5,379 nucleotides of DNA, from contig NZ_PEGG01000361.1 in assembly GCF_002737765.1 (NCBI RefSeq), forward strand, positions 1-5,379. The letters are read 5' to 3'. Of the stretch, positions 1 to 5,379 are shown one piece after another. Each line of letters begins with the position of its first letter. Positions within the stretch are counted from its first letter, which is position 1. Origin of the DNA: Caulobacter sp. B11. GTDB lineage: Bacteria; Pseudomonadota; Alphaproteobacteria; Caulobacterales; Caulobacteraceae. Under the pieces are notes generated by a model. It ran no database searches. It saw only the letters and a program-made list of their open reading frames with translations, and had not been told where the DNA came from. Position numbers and translations under genes: made by a program.

Positions 1-1
1 G

Positions 2-25
2 GTCGAGAAGATGATGGCCGCCTGA
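2..25 (+). CDS. Possible C-terminal end of an upstream gene
   Basis: One frame reads V-E-K-M-M-A-A and then TGA at 23-25. The codons are G/C-rich at third positions like the host genes, and a GC-rich hairpin begins 11 bases after the stop, as expected at the end of a transcription unit. Eight codons are too few to identify a family, and the reading could be chance. No function is proposed. Confidence 0.3.
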   Translation, partial: VEKMMAA

Positions 26-36
26 ATTTCTTTTAG

Positions 37-63
37 GGCGGGTTGCGCACCGGCGAACCCGCC
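37..63 (+). terminator. GC-rich hairpin after the first stop codon
   Basis: GGCGGGTT at 37-44 pairs perfectly with AACCCGCC at 56-63 around an 11-base loop, in which CGC (46-48) and GCG (53-55) can extend the stem. It begins 11 bases after the TGA at 23-25 and lies about 60 bases before the tRNA. There is no T-run after either arm, so it is not a classical intrinsic terminator. It could be a U-less terminator or simply a stable structure in GC-rich DNA. Confidence 0.35.
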
Positions 64-124
64 GCTATACCCGCCACCTTCCCGTCCGGGGCGCTTCTTG
101 TGAAGCCTTTCGGGCCGCTCTGGC

Positions 125-199
125 GGACGCGTAGCTCAGCGGGAGAGCACCTCGTTGACATCGAGGGGGTCACAGGTTCAATCCCTGTCGCGTCCACCA
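125..199 (+). tRNA. tRNA-Val (anticodon GAC), CCA encoded
   Basis: A complete cloverleaf can be folded by eye. The acceptor stem GGACGCG (125-131) pairs with CGCGTCC (189-195). The D stem is GCTC (134-137) with GAGC (145-148). The anticodon stem CCTCG (150-154) with CGAGG (162-166) encloses the loop TTGACAT, with anticodon GAC at 157-159, which reads GUC and GUU valine codons. The variable loop is GGGTC. The T stem ACAGG (172-176) with CCTGT (184-188) holds the loop TTCAATC. The discriminator is A196 and CCA is encoded at 197-199. All stems are perfectly paired, so the gene looks functional. Four Ts follow directly (200-203), too short to call a terminator. tRNA 3' ends are common integration sites, and the AT-rich block starts about 370 bases downstream, but no integrase is visible. 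Confidence 0.97.
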
Positions 200-503
200 T
201 TTTCCTTCAAGCCCATGAACAGCCCGCGAATCTGGAAATTCCAGAACGAACGCGCGCAGCGGCGACCGCACCCTGCCGCACACGGTCATTTCCAAACCTT
301 GAGAAGATGGCGCCGGTGCAGGCCTTCAGGCCGTCCGGCCGCGACGGGAGCCCGTTCACGAGCCGGCGTCACGGCCTATCGCCAGCCGCGAATCCTCCCG
401 ACGCGTTCCGTGGTGGTGCAAGCCACACCCTCAGAGTCAGTGTTTCTTCAGGGCTGGAAGGCCAGTTGGTGGAAAAGGCCGCTAGCTCGGATTCTAACGC
501 CCA
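200..503. other. Intergenic stretch without a convincing gene
   Basis: Open frames exist across this stretch on both strands, but their translations are Arg/Pro/Ser-rich, have no recognisable domain and no ribosome-binding site ahead of the start, and overlap the tRNA. Composition is GC-rich like the host rather than like the methyltransferase gene that follows. I see no direct repeat of the tRNA 3' end and no insertion-sequence end. Confidence 0.5.
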
Positions 504-540
504 GCCCCGCCGGAGCAAATCGCCTCTGGGCCGGCGGGGC
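504..540 (-). terminator. Strong hairpin just past the methyltransferase stop
   Basis: GCCCCGCCGG (504-513) and CCGGCGGGGC (531-540) form a perfect 10-bp GC stem around a 17-base loop. On the minus strand the hairpin lies 10 bases past the TAG stop of the FkbM-type gene, a suitable place for a terminator. The minus-strand bases that follow (TGGGCGTTAG) contain no T-run, so any termination would be U-independent. It also sits at the edge between GC-rich host DNA and the AT-rich gene. Confidence 0.35.
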
Positions 541-550
541 GGGGGTGAGG

Positions 551-1300
551 CTACCCGGGTTGATAGTCCGCGCGGACATACCAATCGTCAAAAATGGATA
601 GTCGCGTGAATTTCCGCCGATAACCTTTGGAAGTTAAAAGCTCGAATATCTTTTCGCGATTCTCGGTTCCGTTGTGTTCCACGGAAATCAGGTTGAATCG
701 ATATTCTTCAAAATCGTGGTCAAGAAGAATGTCGAACTCGCTGCCTTCGGTATCAATACTCAGATAATCAATCTCATTTGGCGCCTTAGATTGCCTAAGC
801 AGATCGCAAAGTCTTATTGTTTCGACAAGGTGCTTTTCCCCCTGTTCGCGCAACACGGCGTGGGAATCGCTTTCTGAATACGATTCTATAGTAGATAGCT
901 CGGCATTCGGAGTTTCGTTAAACGTAACTATTTCTCCAGTCGTTGTGTAGATGCATTTTGTCGAAACTATACAATTTCTTTCAGCAATTATCCCGCTGCG
1001 CCAAATTTTACCCGGCTCTGCTACTATGCCGTTCCAATTGTGCTGCTTTTCCAGAATAAATGAATTGCTTAGTGTTTTTCCATTGCATGCACCGAATTCC
1101 ACGAAATAGCCCGAATTCTTTTGCCTGGTTTCGTAGAGTACCCAGATGTCCTGAAATAATTGAGAATTAGAGCTTTGAGCATTCTGCAAAAGGTATAATA
1201 GGAAATTAGCTTCGTCGTCATTGCCAAGTGGGTCGCATGGATATTGCTCACGAAGAGCCACGCATGTGTCGTATACCAACTTGAGTACATGGTAATTCAT
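551..1300 (-). CDS. FkbM-family SAM-dependent methyltransferase
   Basis: The 249-residue product is predicted to transfer a methyl group from S-adenosylmethionine to a sugar, polyketide or other small-molecule or glycan hydroxyl; the substrate cannot be read from sequence. Visible FkbM features in order are SQLFQDIWVL (46-55), a SAM-binding glycine motif VEFGACNG (67-74), the acidic strand end VAEP (93-96), IDTEGSE (182-188), SVEHN (206-210) and a C-terminal DDWYVR (238-243). There is no signal peptide or membrane segment, so it is probably cytosolic. Length fits the family and the frame is intact. The ATG (1298-1300) follows a GGGGAT sequence with about 7 bases spacing, which supports this start. 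The gene stands alone, with no glycosyltransferase or sugar-synthesis neighbour. Its G+C is far below its neighbours (25 of 60 at 901-960), suggesting horizontal acquisition. Such genes often modify O-antigen or capsule, which is inference here. Confidence 0.88.
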   Translation of the reverse strand: MNYHVLKLVYDTCVALREQYPCDPLGNDDEANFLLYLLQNAQSSNSQLFQDIWVLYETRQKNSGYFVEFGACNGKTLSNSFILEKQHNWNGIVAEPGKIWRSGIIAERNCIVSTKCIYTTTGEIVTFNETPNAELSTIESYSESDSHAVLREQGEKHLVETIRLCDLLRQSKAPNEIDYLSIDTEGSEFDILLDHDFEEYRFNLISVEHNGTENREKIFELLTSKGYRRKFTRLSIFDDWYVRADYQPG

Positions 1301-1742
1301 CGTGTCGATCCCCGTTTCGATTTCACACTATATCATCCTGAATTCTATGATTTCTACAAAAGACCCACTTAATGCGGCGATCGCGCCCCGCTGAAGTCAT
1401 TACGCGGCAGAATCCGCTGTTCAATCGAAACTGTCTATGAATCCGATGACCATTTTTCGCTGACTGAGCGGGTGGGGGCGTCAGGTGATGGCCGTGCCCT
1501 TCGGCGACCTCTAGACTTTCTTGGGTCGACCATGCTTCGGCTGAGTTCATTGTGACGACCGTGTCGGTCTACGGCGTGAAGGGTGGCGATGCCAAGGCTG
1601 TAGCGCCGTCCCCGAAGCCTGGTCGAACAGCGCTCTGCCTCCGAACCCCTGATTGTTCGCGCGTTTCGCGAACAATTCCCCTCGCGCGAGAATTTACCCC
1701 GCAAGATGGGTTTTCGCCGCTCTGGAACGGCGCCGCCTGATC
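1301..1742. other. Intergenic stretch; composition changes from AT-rich to GC-rich
   Basis: The first part (about 1301-1440) shares the lower G+C of the methyltransferase gene and should hold its promoter on the minus strand; a weak candidate has TATAGT as the -10 close to the start codon. From about 1470 the composition returns to host level. Short open frames on both strands (for example a GTG-start frame at 1552-1740) have no recognisable domain or ribosome-binding site. The only clear structure is the inverted repeat at 1652-1676. Confidence 0.5.
1652..1676. repeat. Perfect 10-bp inverted repeat with 5-base spacer
   Basis: ATTGTTCGCG (1652-1661) is followed by CGTTT and then the exact reverse complement CGCGAACAAT (1667-1676). 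Four bases further is a second, self-complementary 10-mer, CTCGCGCGAG (1681-1690). There is no T-run on either strand, so it is not an intrinsic terminator. It lies about 170 bases ahead of the repeat-protein start and could be an operator or a structured leader. It does not match the LexA (GTTC-N7-GTTC) or CtrA (TTAA-N7-TTAA) patterns known from Caulobacter. Confidence 0.6.
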
Positions 1743-1752
1743 TTGCCAAGCT

Positions 1753-1780
1753 GTTAAGGTTAACATAACGCTGCTATGCC
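1753..1780 (+). promoter_or_regulatory. Probable promoter ahead of the secreted repeat protein
   Basis: This AT-rich patch in GC-rich surroundings contains the near-palindrome GTTAAGGTTAAC (1753-1764), then CATAACG and GCTATGCC (1773-1780). The last resembles the -10 of Caulobacter housekeeping promoters (GCTANAWC). The TTAAC half-site resembles part of a CtrA box, but the two TTAA units are 2 bases apart instead of 7. The patch lies about 60 bases upstream of the TTG start, a sensible distance for a promoter. No transcription start can be assigned. Confidence 0.35.
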
Positions 1781-1842
1781 AGCGCCGGCCCTTTCCGGCT
1801 GACGCGGCCATGGCTGGGGCTGCAAAATCCTGAGGGGCTAAC

Positions 1843-2334
1843 TTGAAACACGCACTTATTGCTGGTCTGGGCCTGCTGCTGGCGACCGCCGGCGCCGCGG
1901 GCGCCAGGAGCGCTATTCCTATGCGTCTCCGGCCTCGCCGTCGCTCCGGTCCGGCCATGGCTGCCACGAGGCGCCGCATACGCCAGGCGACGACTGCGTC
2001 TGCGATCGCGAAGTGACTTCTATGTGCAGCCGGGCGGCTGGAACGATATTCGCGCCGCGCGCCGGGCGTGCGGGTCTATGGCCGTCCGATCACCATCGCC
2101 TCGGGCCGCGTCGATATTCAGGGCCCGCCGGTCTATGTCGAGGCCCCGCCGATCCGTATCGCCGCGCCGCAGATCTATCTGCAGCCGCCCGGAAGTCATC
2201 GTTCGCCCGTCGAACGTGACCGTCGAGCCGCCGCAGATCCACTTCACCGGTTGCGCCGACGGCGCCCCCTGCGCCCCGACGCGCGCGCGCCCCCGGCGTC
2301 GCCGCCGGAATGGGCCGCCCGCCCGCCGAAATAG
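1843..2334 (+). pseudogene. Secreted heptapeptide-repeat protein, frameshifted as read
   Basis: I do not recognise a named family. A TTG start (1843) follows TGAGGGG (1831-1837) with 5 bases spacing and opens a signal peptide, MKHALIAGLGLLLATAGAAGA. The expected AQE cleavage site is reached only after a shift near 1905. Five single-base shifts reconnect the reading: losses near 1905 (CCC to CC), 2015 (GTGGAC to GTGAC), 2059 and 2274-2277, and a gain near 2188-2192. They sum to minus three, so start and stop lie in the same frame; the repaired protein has 164 residues. It would consist of the signal peptide, a Cys/His-containing region (HGCHEAP, DDCVCDR), nine seven-residue repeats (2068-2257), a GCADGAPCAP segment and a Pro/Ala-rich tail ending in TAG (2332-2334). 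A periplasmic or surface location is inferred. A strong terminator follows directly. The breaks may be sequencing errors; true decay is the alternative. Confidence 0.72.
2068..2257 (+). repeat. Nine-unit seven-residue (21-base) repeat tract
   Basis: After removing one surplus base near 2188-2192, this stretch translates into nine consecutive seven-residue units. Position 1 is V or I in all of them, position 3 is V, I, L or F, and proline is frequent at positions 5 to 7. Examples are VDIQGPP (2110-2130), IRIAAPQ (2152-2172) and VTVEPPQ (2216-2236). The alternating hydrophobic pattern suggests a short beta strand and a turn in each unit. The units are diverged in DNA sequence, so this is an old protein repeat and not a microsatellite. 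Confidence 0.7.
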
Positions 2335-2341
2335 GACGACA

Positions 2342-2380
2342 ACGCCGGTCGGGCCCCGCCTGACCGGCGTTTTTCTTTTT
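2342..2380 (+). terminator. Rho-independent terminator of the repeat-protein gene
   Basis: ACGCCGGTC (2342-2350) pairs perfectly with GACCGGCGT (2362-2370) around an 11-base loop, followed by a T-rich tract ending in TTTTTCTTTTT (2370-2380). The stem starts 8 bases after the TAG stop. Its presence confirms the direction and end of the upstream gene despite the frameshifts. On the minus strand the hairpin lacks a T-run and would terminate poorly. Confidence 0.92.
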
Positions 2381-2456
2381 GCTCGCCGCCTGTTGCGCCC
2401 GTCTTGTCAGGACTGTCCCGTCAGGACCGTCGGCGTTCAGGCCGAGGGGCGAGGCC

Positions 2457-2912
2457 TCAGGACTTGCAGAAGTCGCGGGCTTCCTTGGCCAGGGCCAGGT
2501 CGCCGCCGGCCAGGGCCGCCTTGACGGCGGCCGGGCACTGGTTTTCGCTCAACAGTCGGGTGACTTCGCCGCGCAGGGCGTCGCGCGCCTCGGCGGCCTC
2601 GCGCAGGCGCCGCGCCTCGCGGCGATCCCCCGGAAGACACAAGGCCATCCAGGACGCGTCCGCGCAGCGGGCGATCAGCCGCGCCTGGCGGCCGGCGTCC
2701 TCGTCGACCGTGTCGCTACGCGGGCCCGTCTGAGGCGGCGCGACAGGGGGCGGGACGCCGTCGGGGGTGAGGGTCACGCCGGGCGACAGGGTCACGGCCG
2801 GCATCTGATAGTGGCAGACCCAGCCGGTCGGCGTCATTTCGCACGACTGCAGCTTGGCCTGCTCCTCCTGGAGCAGCGCGGAACCGGCCATGACGAGCAA
2901 CAGCGAAATCAT
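2457..2912 (-). CDS. Small Cys-rich secreted protein of unknown function
   Basis: I do not recognise this 151-residue protein. The start is the ATG at 2910-2912. A GAGG motif (complement of 2919-2922) lies 6 bases upstream, whereas the TTG two codons earlier would directly abut that motif. The N-terminus (MISLLLVMAGSALLQ) is a short hydrophobic signal-like segment without an obvious lipobox. Six cysteines sit at about residues 24, 33, 83, 92, 126 and 149, an even number consistent with disulfides in the periplasm. Residues 40-64 are Thr/Val/Pro-rich with a small repeat (TLSPG, TLTPDG). Residues 95-122 are charged and probably helical, possibly coiled-coil. The frame is intact and G+C is host-like. 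It converges with the repeat-protein gene and diverges from the OmpA gene. No T-run terminator is visible after its TGA. An envelope role is inferred from the export signal only. Confidence 0.72.
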   Translation of the reverse strand: MISLLLVMAGSALLQEEQAKLQSCEMTPTGWVCHYQMPAVTLSPGVTLTPDGVPPPVAPPQTGPRSDTVDEDAGRQARLIARCADASWMALCLPGDRREARRLREAAEARDALRGEVTRLLSENQCPAAVKAALAGGDLALAKEARDFCKS

Positions 2913-3141
2913 GATCAACCTCGAACCTGCTGAAGGGTGATCCTACCGCGCCTCACCCCGTCGACCCAAGGGTTTCCGGCGGGGCTGCATCGAGGGGGCC
3001 GCTGGACCACTTTCCAACCCGCTCGGCGCAAAATCAGCGACTGTGGCGGATCTGCAACGCCCATTTCCCTCGGTGGCGCGTTTGTCGTGATGGAACCGCT
3101 CCCAAGCCGGTTTTGACACAGATTTCAAAGAGGTTTCACAG
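2913..3141. promoter_or_regulatory. Divergent intergenic region (Cys-rich gene and OmpA gene)
   Basis: These 229 bases separate two genes transcribed away from each other, so both promoters should lie here. On the plus strand the OmpA ribosome-binding site AAGAGG (3128-3133) is 8 bases ahead of ATG 3142. A TTGACA (3113-3118) matches a -35 hexamer but lies too close to the start codon to serve this gene. I cannot place either promoter with confidence. Confidence 0.45.
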
Positions 3142-4366
3142 ATGAAGATCCGTTTGCTGGCGGGTGCCGCGGCGCTCGCGCTTTGCGCGGCCAATAGCGC
3201 CGTCGCTCAAACCGCGCCCAGCGGCTGGTATGTCGCCGGGGATGTCGGATATCACGCCACGGACGGCATCGAGGGCAAGTCCTCGGTCAACGCCACCGAC
3301 GGCAAGCCCTATGACTGGACGTTCTCGGCCAAGGACGACTGGGCCGGCTTCGCCCGCCTGGGCTACAAGTTCTCGCCCAACTGGCGCGTCGAAGGCGAAT
3401 ACGGCTATCGCGGCGGCGACATCGAGAGCGTGCGCGGCCCCGGCAATCGCGCCCAGCCGATCGGTCTCTGCACCGCCGGTCCGATCCGCACCATCGCCAA
3501 CCCGACCTGCGGCGAGCCCAAGGGCGAACTGCGCGCCACCACCCTGATGGCCAATGTCCTCTATGACTTCATGCCCGACTCCAGCTGGCGTCCCTTCGTC
3601 GGCGTCGGCGTCGGCACGGCCTGGGTGCACAACAAGGTCTATGGCCAGCTGAGCGGCGTTCCGACCGGCGGCGCGCCCTACCAGAACACCAGCTTCGACG
3701 ATGTCGAACAGGCCCTGGCCTATCAAGGCCTGCTCGGCGTGGCCTGGGACTTCGCGCCCAACTGGACGATGGACCTGACCGGCCGCTACCTGGCCACCAA
3801 GGACCTGGCCTTCGGCTCGGTGACCCAGAATGTCGGCCCCGGCGTCGGCGCGATCACCAATGTCGGCAGCTTCGAGGGCGACTACAAGGACGCCTCCGTG
3901 ACCCTGGGTCTGCGCTACACCTTCGGTTCGGCCCCGCCGCCCCCGGCCCCGCCCGCCCCGCCCGCCCCGCCGCCCTTGCCGCCGGAAGCCCCGATGCCGC
4001 CGCCCCCCGCCGCCGGCCCCGATGGCCTACGAGGCCCGCGAATTCGTGGTCTACTTCCCGTTTGACCAGTCGGTCCTGACGCCGGAAGCCCAGGCCGTGG
4101 TCTCGCAAGCCGCGCAATACGCCAAGGACGGTTCCGCCACCCGCATCACCGTGGTCGGCCACACCGACACCTCGGGCTCGCCCAAGTACAACGCCCGCCT
4201 GTCGGAGCGTCGTGCGAAGGCCGTGGCTGACGGTCTGGTCGGCATGGGCGTCAACGCCACGGCCCTCGCCGTCGACTGGAAGGGCGAAAGCGCTCCGGCC
4301 GTGTCCACCGGCGACGGCGTCAAGGAACCGCTGAACCGCCGTTCCACGATCTCGATCAACTTCTAA
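3142..4366 (+). CDS. OmpA-family outer-membrane protein, one frameshift
   Basis: This is predicted to be an outer-membrane beta-barrel anchored to peptidoglycan. ATG 3142 follows AAGAGG with 8 bases spacing. Residues 1-22 form a signal peptide (MKIRLLAGAAALAL... with AVA before Q). Residues 28-261 alternate aromatic and polar residues as in eight-stranded OMP barrels and end in LRYTFG. C110 and C123 could form a disulfide in a loop. Residues 264-290 are a Pro/Ala linker. The OmpA C-terminal domain then reads in the next frame from 4022: FVVYFPFDQSVLTPEA, GHTDTSG with the conserved Asp, and NARLSERRAKAV matching the peptidoglycan-binding N-x2-LS-x2-RA-x2-V pattern. It ends at TAA 4364-4366. 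Removing one C from the run at 4003-4008 joins the parts into 407 residues. As written, the first frame would instead stop at 4065 without the anchor domain. Expression is probably monocistronic. Porin-like or structural roles are known for the family; the exact role here is unknown. Confidence 0.9.
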
Positions 4367-4390
4367 GACGTTCGACCGGTTTGGAAGGAG

Positions 4391-4420
4391 GGGCTCGGCC
4401 GCAAGGCCGGGCCCTTTTTT
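4391..4420 (+). terminator. Rho-independent terminator of the OmpA-family gene
   Basis: GGGCTCGGCC (4391-4400) pairs with GGCCGGGCCC (4405-4414), ten pairs including one G-T wobble, closed by a GCAA tetraloop of the stable GNRA class and followed by six Ts (4415-4420). It starts 24 bases after the TAA stop. Its position confirms that the second OmpA reading frame, ending at 4366, is the true gene end. Confidence 0.93.
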
Positions 4421-4460
4421 GTTGGCCGAGGCTCTCCTATTCGCGGCCTGGCGGGCTGCG

Positions 4461-4493
4461 AAAAGACGCTCCCGGTGGGGGGCCGGGAGCGTC
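4461..4493 (-). terminator. Rho-independent terminator of mnmC (minus strand)
   Basis: GACGCTCCCGG (4465-4475) and CCGGGAGCGTC (4483-4493) form a perfect 11-bp stem with a 7-base loop. Read on the minus strand, the hairpin is followed by TTTT (complement of 4461-4464), giving a short but normal intrinsic terminator. It lies about 90 bases past the mnmC stop and faces the OmpA terminator across about 40 bases, so the two convergent genes are insulated from each other. Confidence 0.82.
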
Positions 4494-4582
4494 ATCGCCG
4501 GGATCCCCGCGAGGGCTGCGGGGCCGGAAGGACCGACATTCTTAGAGGTGTCGGCTCTCAGGGACGGGCCCTGCCTGGCCAG

Positions 4583-5379
4583 CTATACGCCTACTCGCCT
4601 GTTGAGGGAATTAAATCGCGCCGGGTCGACCAGGCGAGAAAGGTCACGGGGCAGGGGCGAGGCCGGTCCGCCGCCCGGGCCACCACATGCTCGGCCAGAA
4701 GCGCGGCGCGAGGCAGAAGCCGCGCCCGCCCAGACCGCTGAGCACGAACAGGCCGTCGGGCGAGTCCGGCAGGCGTCCGGCCAAAGGCAGGTGATCGCGC
4801 CGTGGTCGCCCGGATGGCGGCCCGTCCGTCCAGAGCCAGCACCCGCAGCCGATCGGCCAGGGCGGGCAGGGCCGTGGCCAGGCTCGTCAGGTTGCGCGCG
4901 TGGTCGGCCGCCGGGTGTCGGTCTGGCGATCGTCGCGATCATGGTCGCCCCGAACAGCACGCCGTCGCGGGTGGGGATCGCATAGCCGCCGAACGCCACG
5001 GGCGGCGGGGCGGCGGCCTGGGTCCAGCTGGCCTGACCGCGCACCAGGCGCAGGGGCGCCTGCGGCCACAGGCGGTCCAGATCGGCTCCGCCGGCCAGGA
5101 TCACCACCTCCGCCGTGGCCATCACCTCGCCCTGGTCGTCCAGCAGGTCCCAGCCCAGCGCGGTGTGGGCCAGGCGGGCCACGGCTCGCGGCTCGCGGCG
5201 CGGCGCCCAGGCCTCCAGGATCAGGGCGGGTTCGATGACCAGGGCCTGGCCCATGGCCAGGGCCGGCAGCCCCGGCTCCGACAGGCGCTCGGCCACCTGA
5301 TCCTCGGCGGCCAGGCTCATGGCGGATGGGGCGAAGATCCCCTGGGCGGCCACCGCCGCGAAGCGCTCGCGCTCGCGAG
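4583..5379 (-). pseudogene. mnmC: MnmC FAD-oxidoreductase C-terminal part, frameshifted as read
   Basis: MnmC acts on the wobble uridine of certain tRNAs: its FAD domain removes the carboxymethyl group of cmnm5(s2)U34 to give nm5(s2)U34, which its methyltransferase domain then methylates. Only the FAD-domain C-terminal half is here. The frame stays open to the window edge, so the start, the methyltransferase domain and the FAD-binding GxGxxG lie outside. Family motifs in order are RFAAVAAQGIFAPSAM, ALVIEPALILEAW, LVRGQASW, FGGYAIPTRDGVLFGAT, HDRDD, AADHARNL, RATT then DHLPLAGRLPD, FVLSGLGGRGFCLAP, LLAEHVVARAADRP and LPRDLSRLVDPARF, ending at TAG 4583-4585. After FGAT the motifs hop between all three frames. 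Single-base losses near 4943, 4911, 4704 and 4661 and a gain near 4800 restore one reading, net minus three. All sit in short G/C runs, so sequencing error is likelier than decay. Related ThiO/DadA-type oxidases are less likely given the motif set. Confidence 0.82.

Noticed and set aside
176..183. GTTCAATC of the tRNA T-loop recurs at 1419-1426, bracketing the AT-rich block like attachment sites.
   Set aside because: Only eight bases match, and a chance repeat of that length is fairly likely in this much sequence. The following bases do not align without a gap and no integrase gene is present.
1552..1740. GTG-start open frame on the plus strand with a possible 62-residue product.
   Set aside because: There is no convincing ribosome-binding site, the composition is not protein-like, no domain is recognisable, and it runs through the inverted repeat at 1652-1676.
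1810..1833. Seven-codon upstream open frame (ATG to TGA) just before the repeat-protein ribosome-binding site.
   Set aside because: It has no ribosome-binding site of its own and no regulatory codon pattern; the overlap of its stop with the downstream site is probably coincidence.
1569..1979. Long minus-strand open frame of 136 residues.
   Set aside because: Its translation is Arg/Ala-rich, and it is antisense to the start and signal peptide of the repeat-protein gene, which has a ribosome-binding site and terminator. It is a GC-rich shadow.
2406..2427. Direct repeat GTCAGGAC at 2406-2413 and 2420-2427 between the two convergent genes.
   Set aside because: There are only two copies of eight bases, with no further units, no mobile-element signature and no defined role.
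3092..3113. GGAAC resembling the -35 of EcfG/SigT stress promoters upstream of the OmpA gene.
   Set aside because: No CGTT -10 element occurs at the required 16-18 base spacing.
3136..3726. Minus-strand open frame of 196 residues antisense to the OmpA barrel.
   Set aside because: Long antisense frames are expected opposite genes with G/C third positions. The plus-strand reading has a signal peptide, a barrel and an OmpA domain.
4419..4985. Plus-strand open frame of 188 residues after the OmpA terminator.
   Set aside because: It starts inside the terminator T-run, crosses the mnmC terminator hairpin, is Arg/Pro/Ala-rich and lies antisense to recognisable MnmC motifs.

Overview
The window looks like a chromosomal segment of a high-GC alphaproteobacterium, most likely Caulobacterales (Caulobacter/Brevundimonas-like). 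This rests on about 68% G+C in intact genes (41 of 60 bases at 3301-3360), strong C/G third-codon preference, an OmpA-type protein with a Pro-rich linker, and the style of the small secreted proteins. The genus is inference, not a database result.

Layout. Positions 1-25 hold what may be the last codons of an upstream gene, followed by a GC-rich hairpin. A clear tRNA-Val (anticodon GAC, encoded CCA) lies at 125-199. A non-coding stretch follows, then a minus-strand FkbM-family methyltransferase (551-1300) in an AT-rich block unlike the rest of the window, which is the best candidate for horizontally acquired DNA. Positions 1301-1842 hold no convincing gene, but contain a perfect 10-bp inverted repeat and a probable promoter. 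A plus-strand secreted protein built of seven-residue beta-like repeats (1843-2334) is broken by five apparent frameshifts and ends in a textbook terminator. Facing it is an intact minus-strand gene for a small Cys-rich secreted protein (2457-2912). Divergent from that is a plus-strand OmpA-family outer-membrane protein (3142-4366), with one frameshift in a six-C run and its own terminator. The window ends in the minus-strand C-terminal part of mnmC (tRNA wobble-uridine oxidoreductase), carrying five frameshifts and a hairpin terminator at 4461-4493 that faces the OmpA terminator.

How the genes relate. No operon is visible; each protein gene appears to be its own transcription unit. Three products (repeat protein, Cys-rich protein, OmpA protein) are predicted to be exported and may act in the envelope. 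tRNA-Val and mnmC both concern translation but are not linked here.

The most consequential observation concerns the sequence itself. Eleven single-base indels (eight losses, three gains) restore three recognisable proteins, and every one can be placed in a short G or C run. This points to base-calling or assembly error more than to gene decay, so the three genes may be intact in the organism. I found no CRISPR array, transposase, integrase, phage gene or defence cassette, and no convincing undescribed multi-gene system. The most novel item is the seven-residue-repeat secreted protein.
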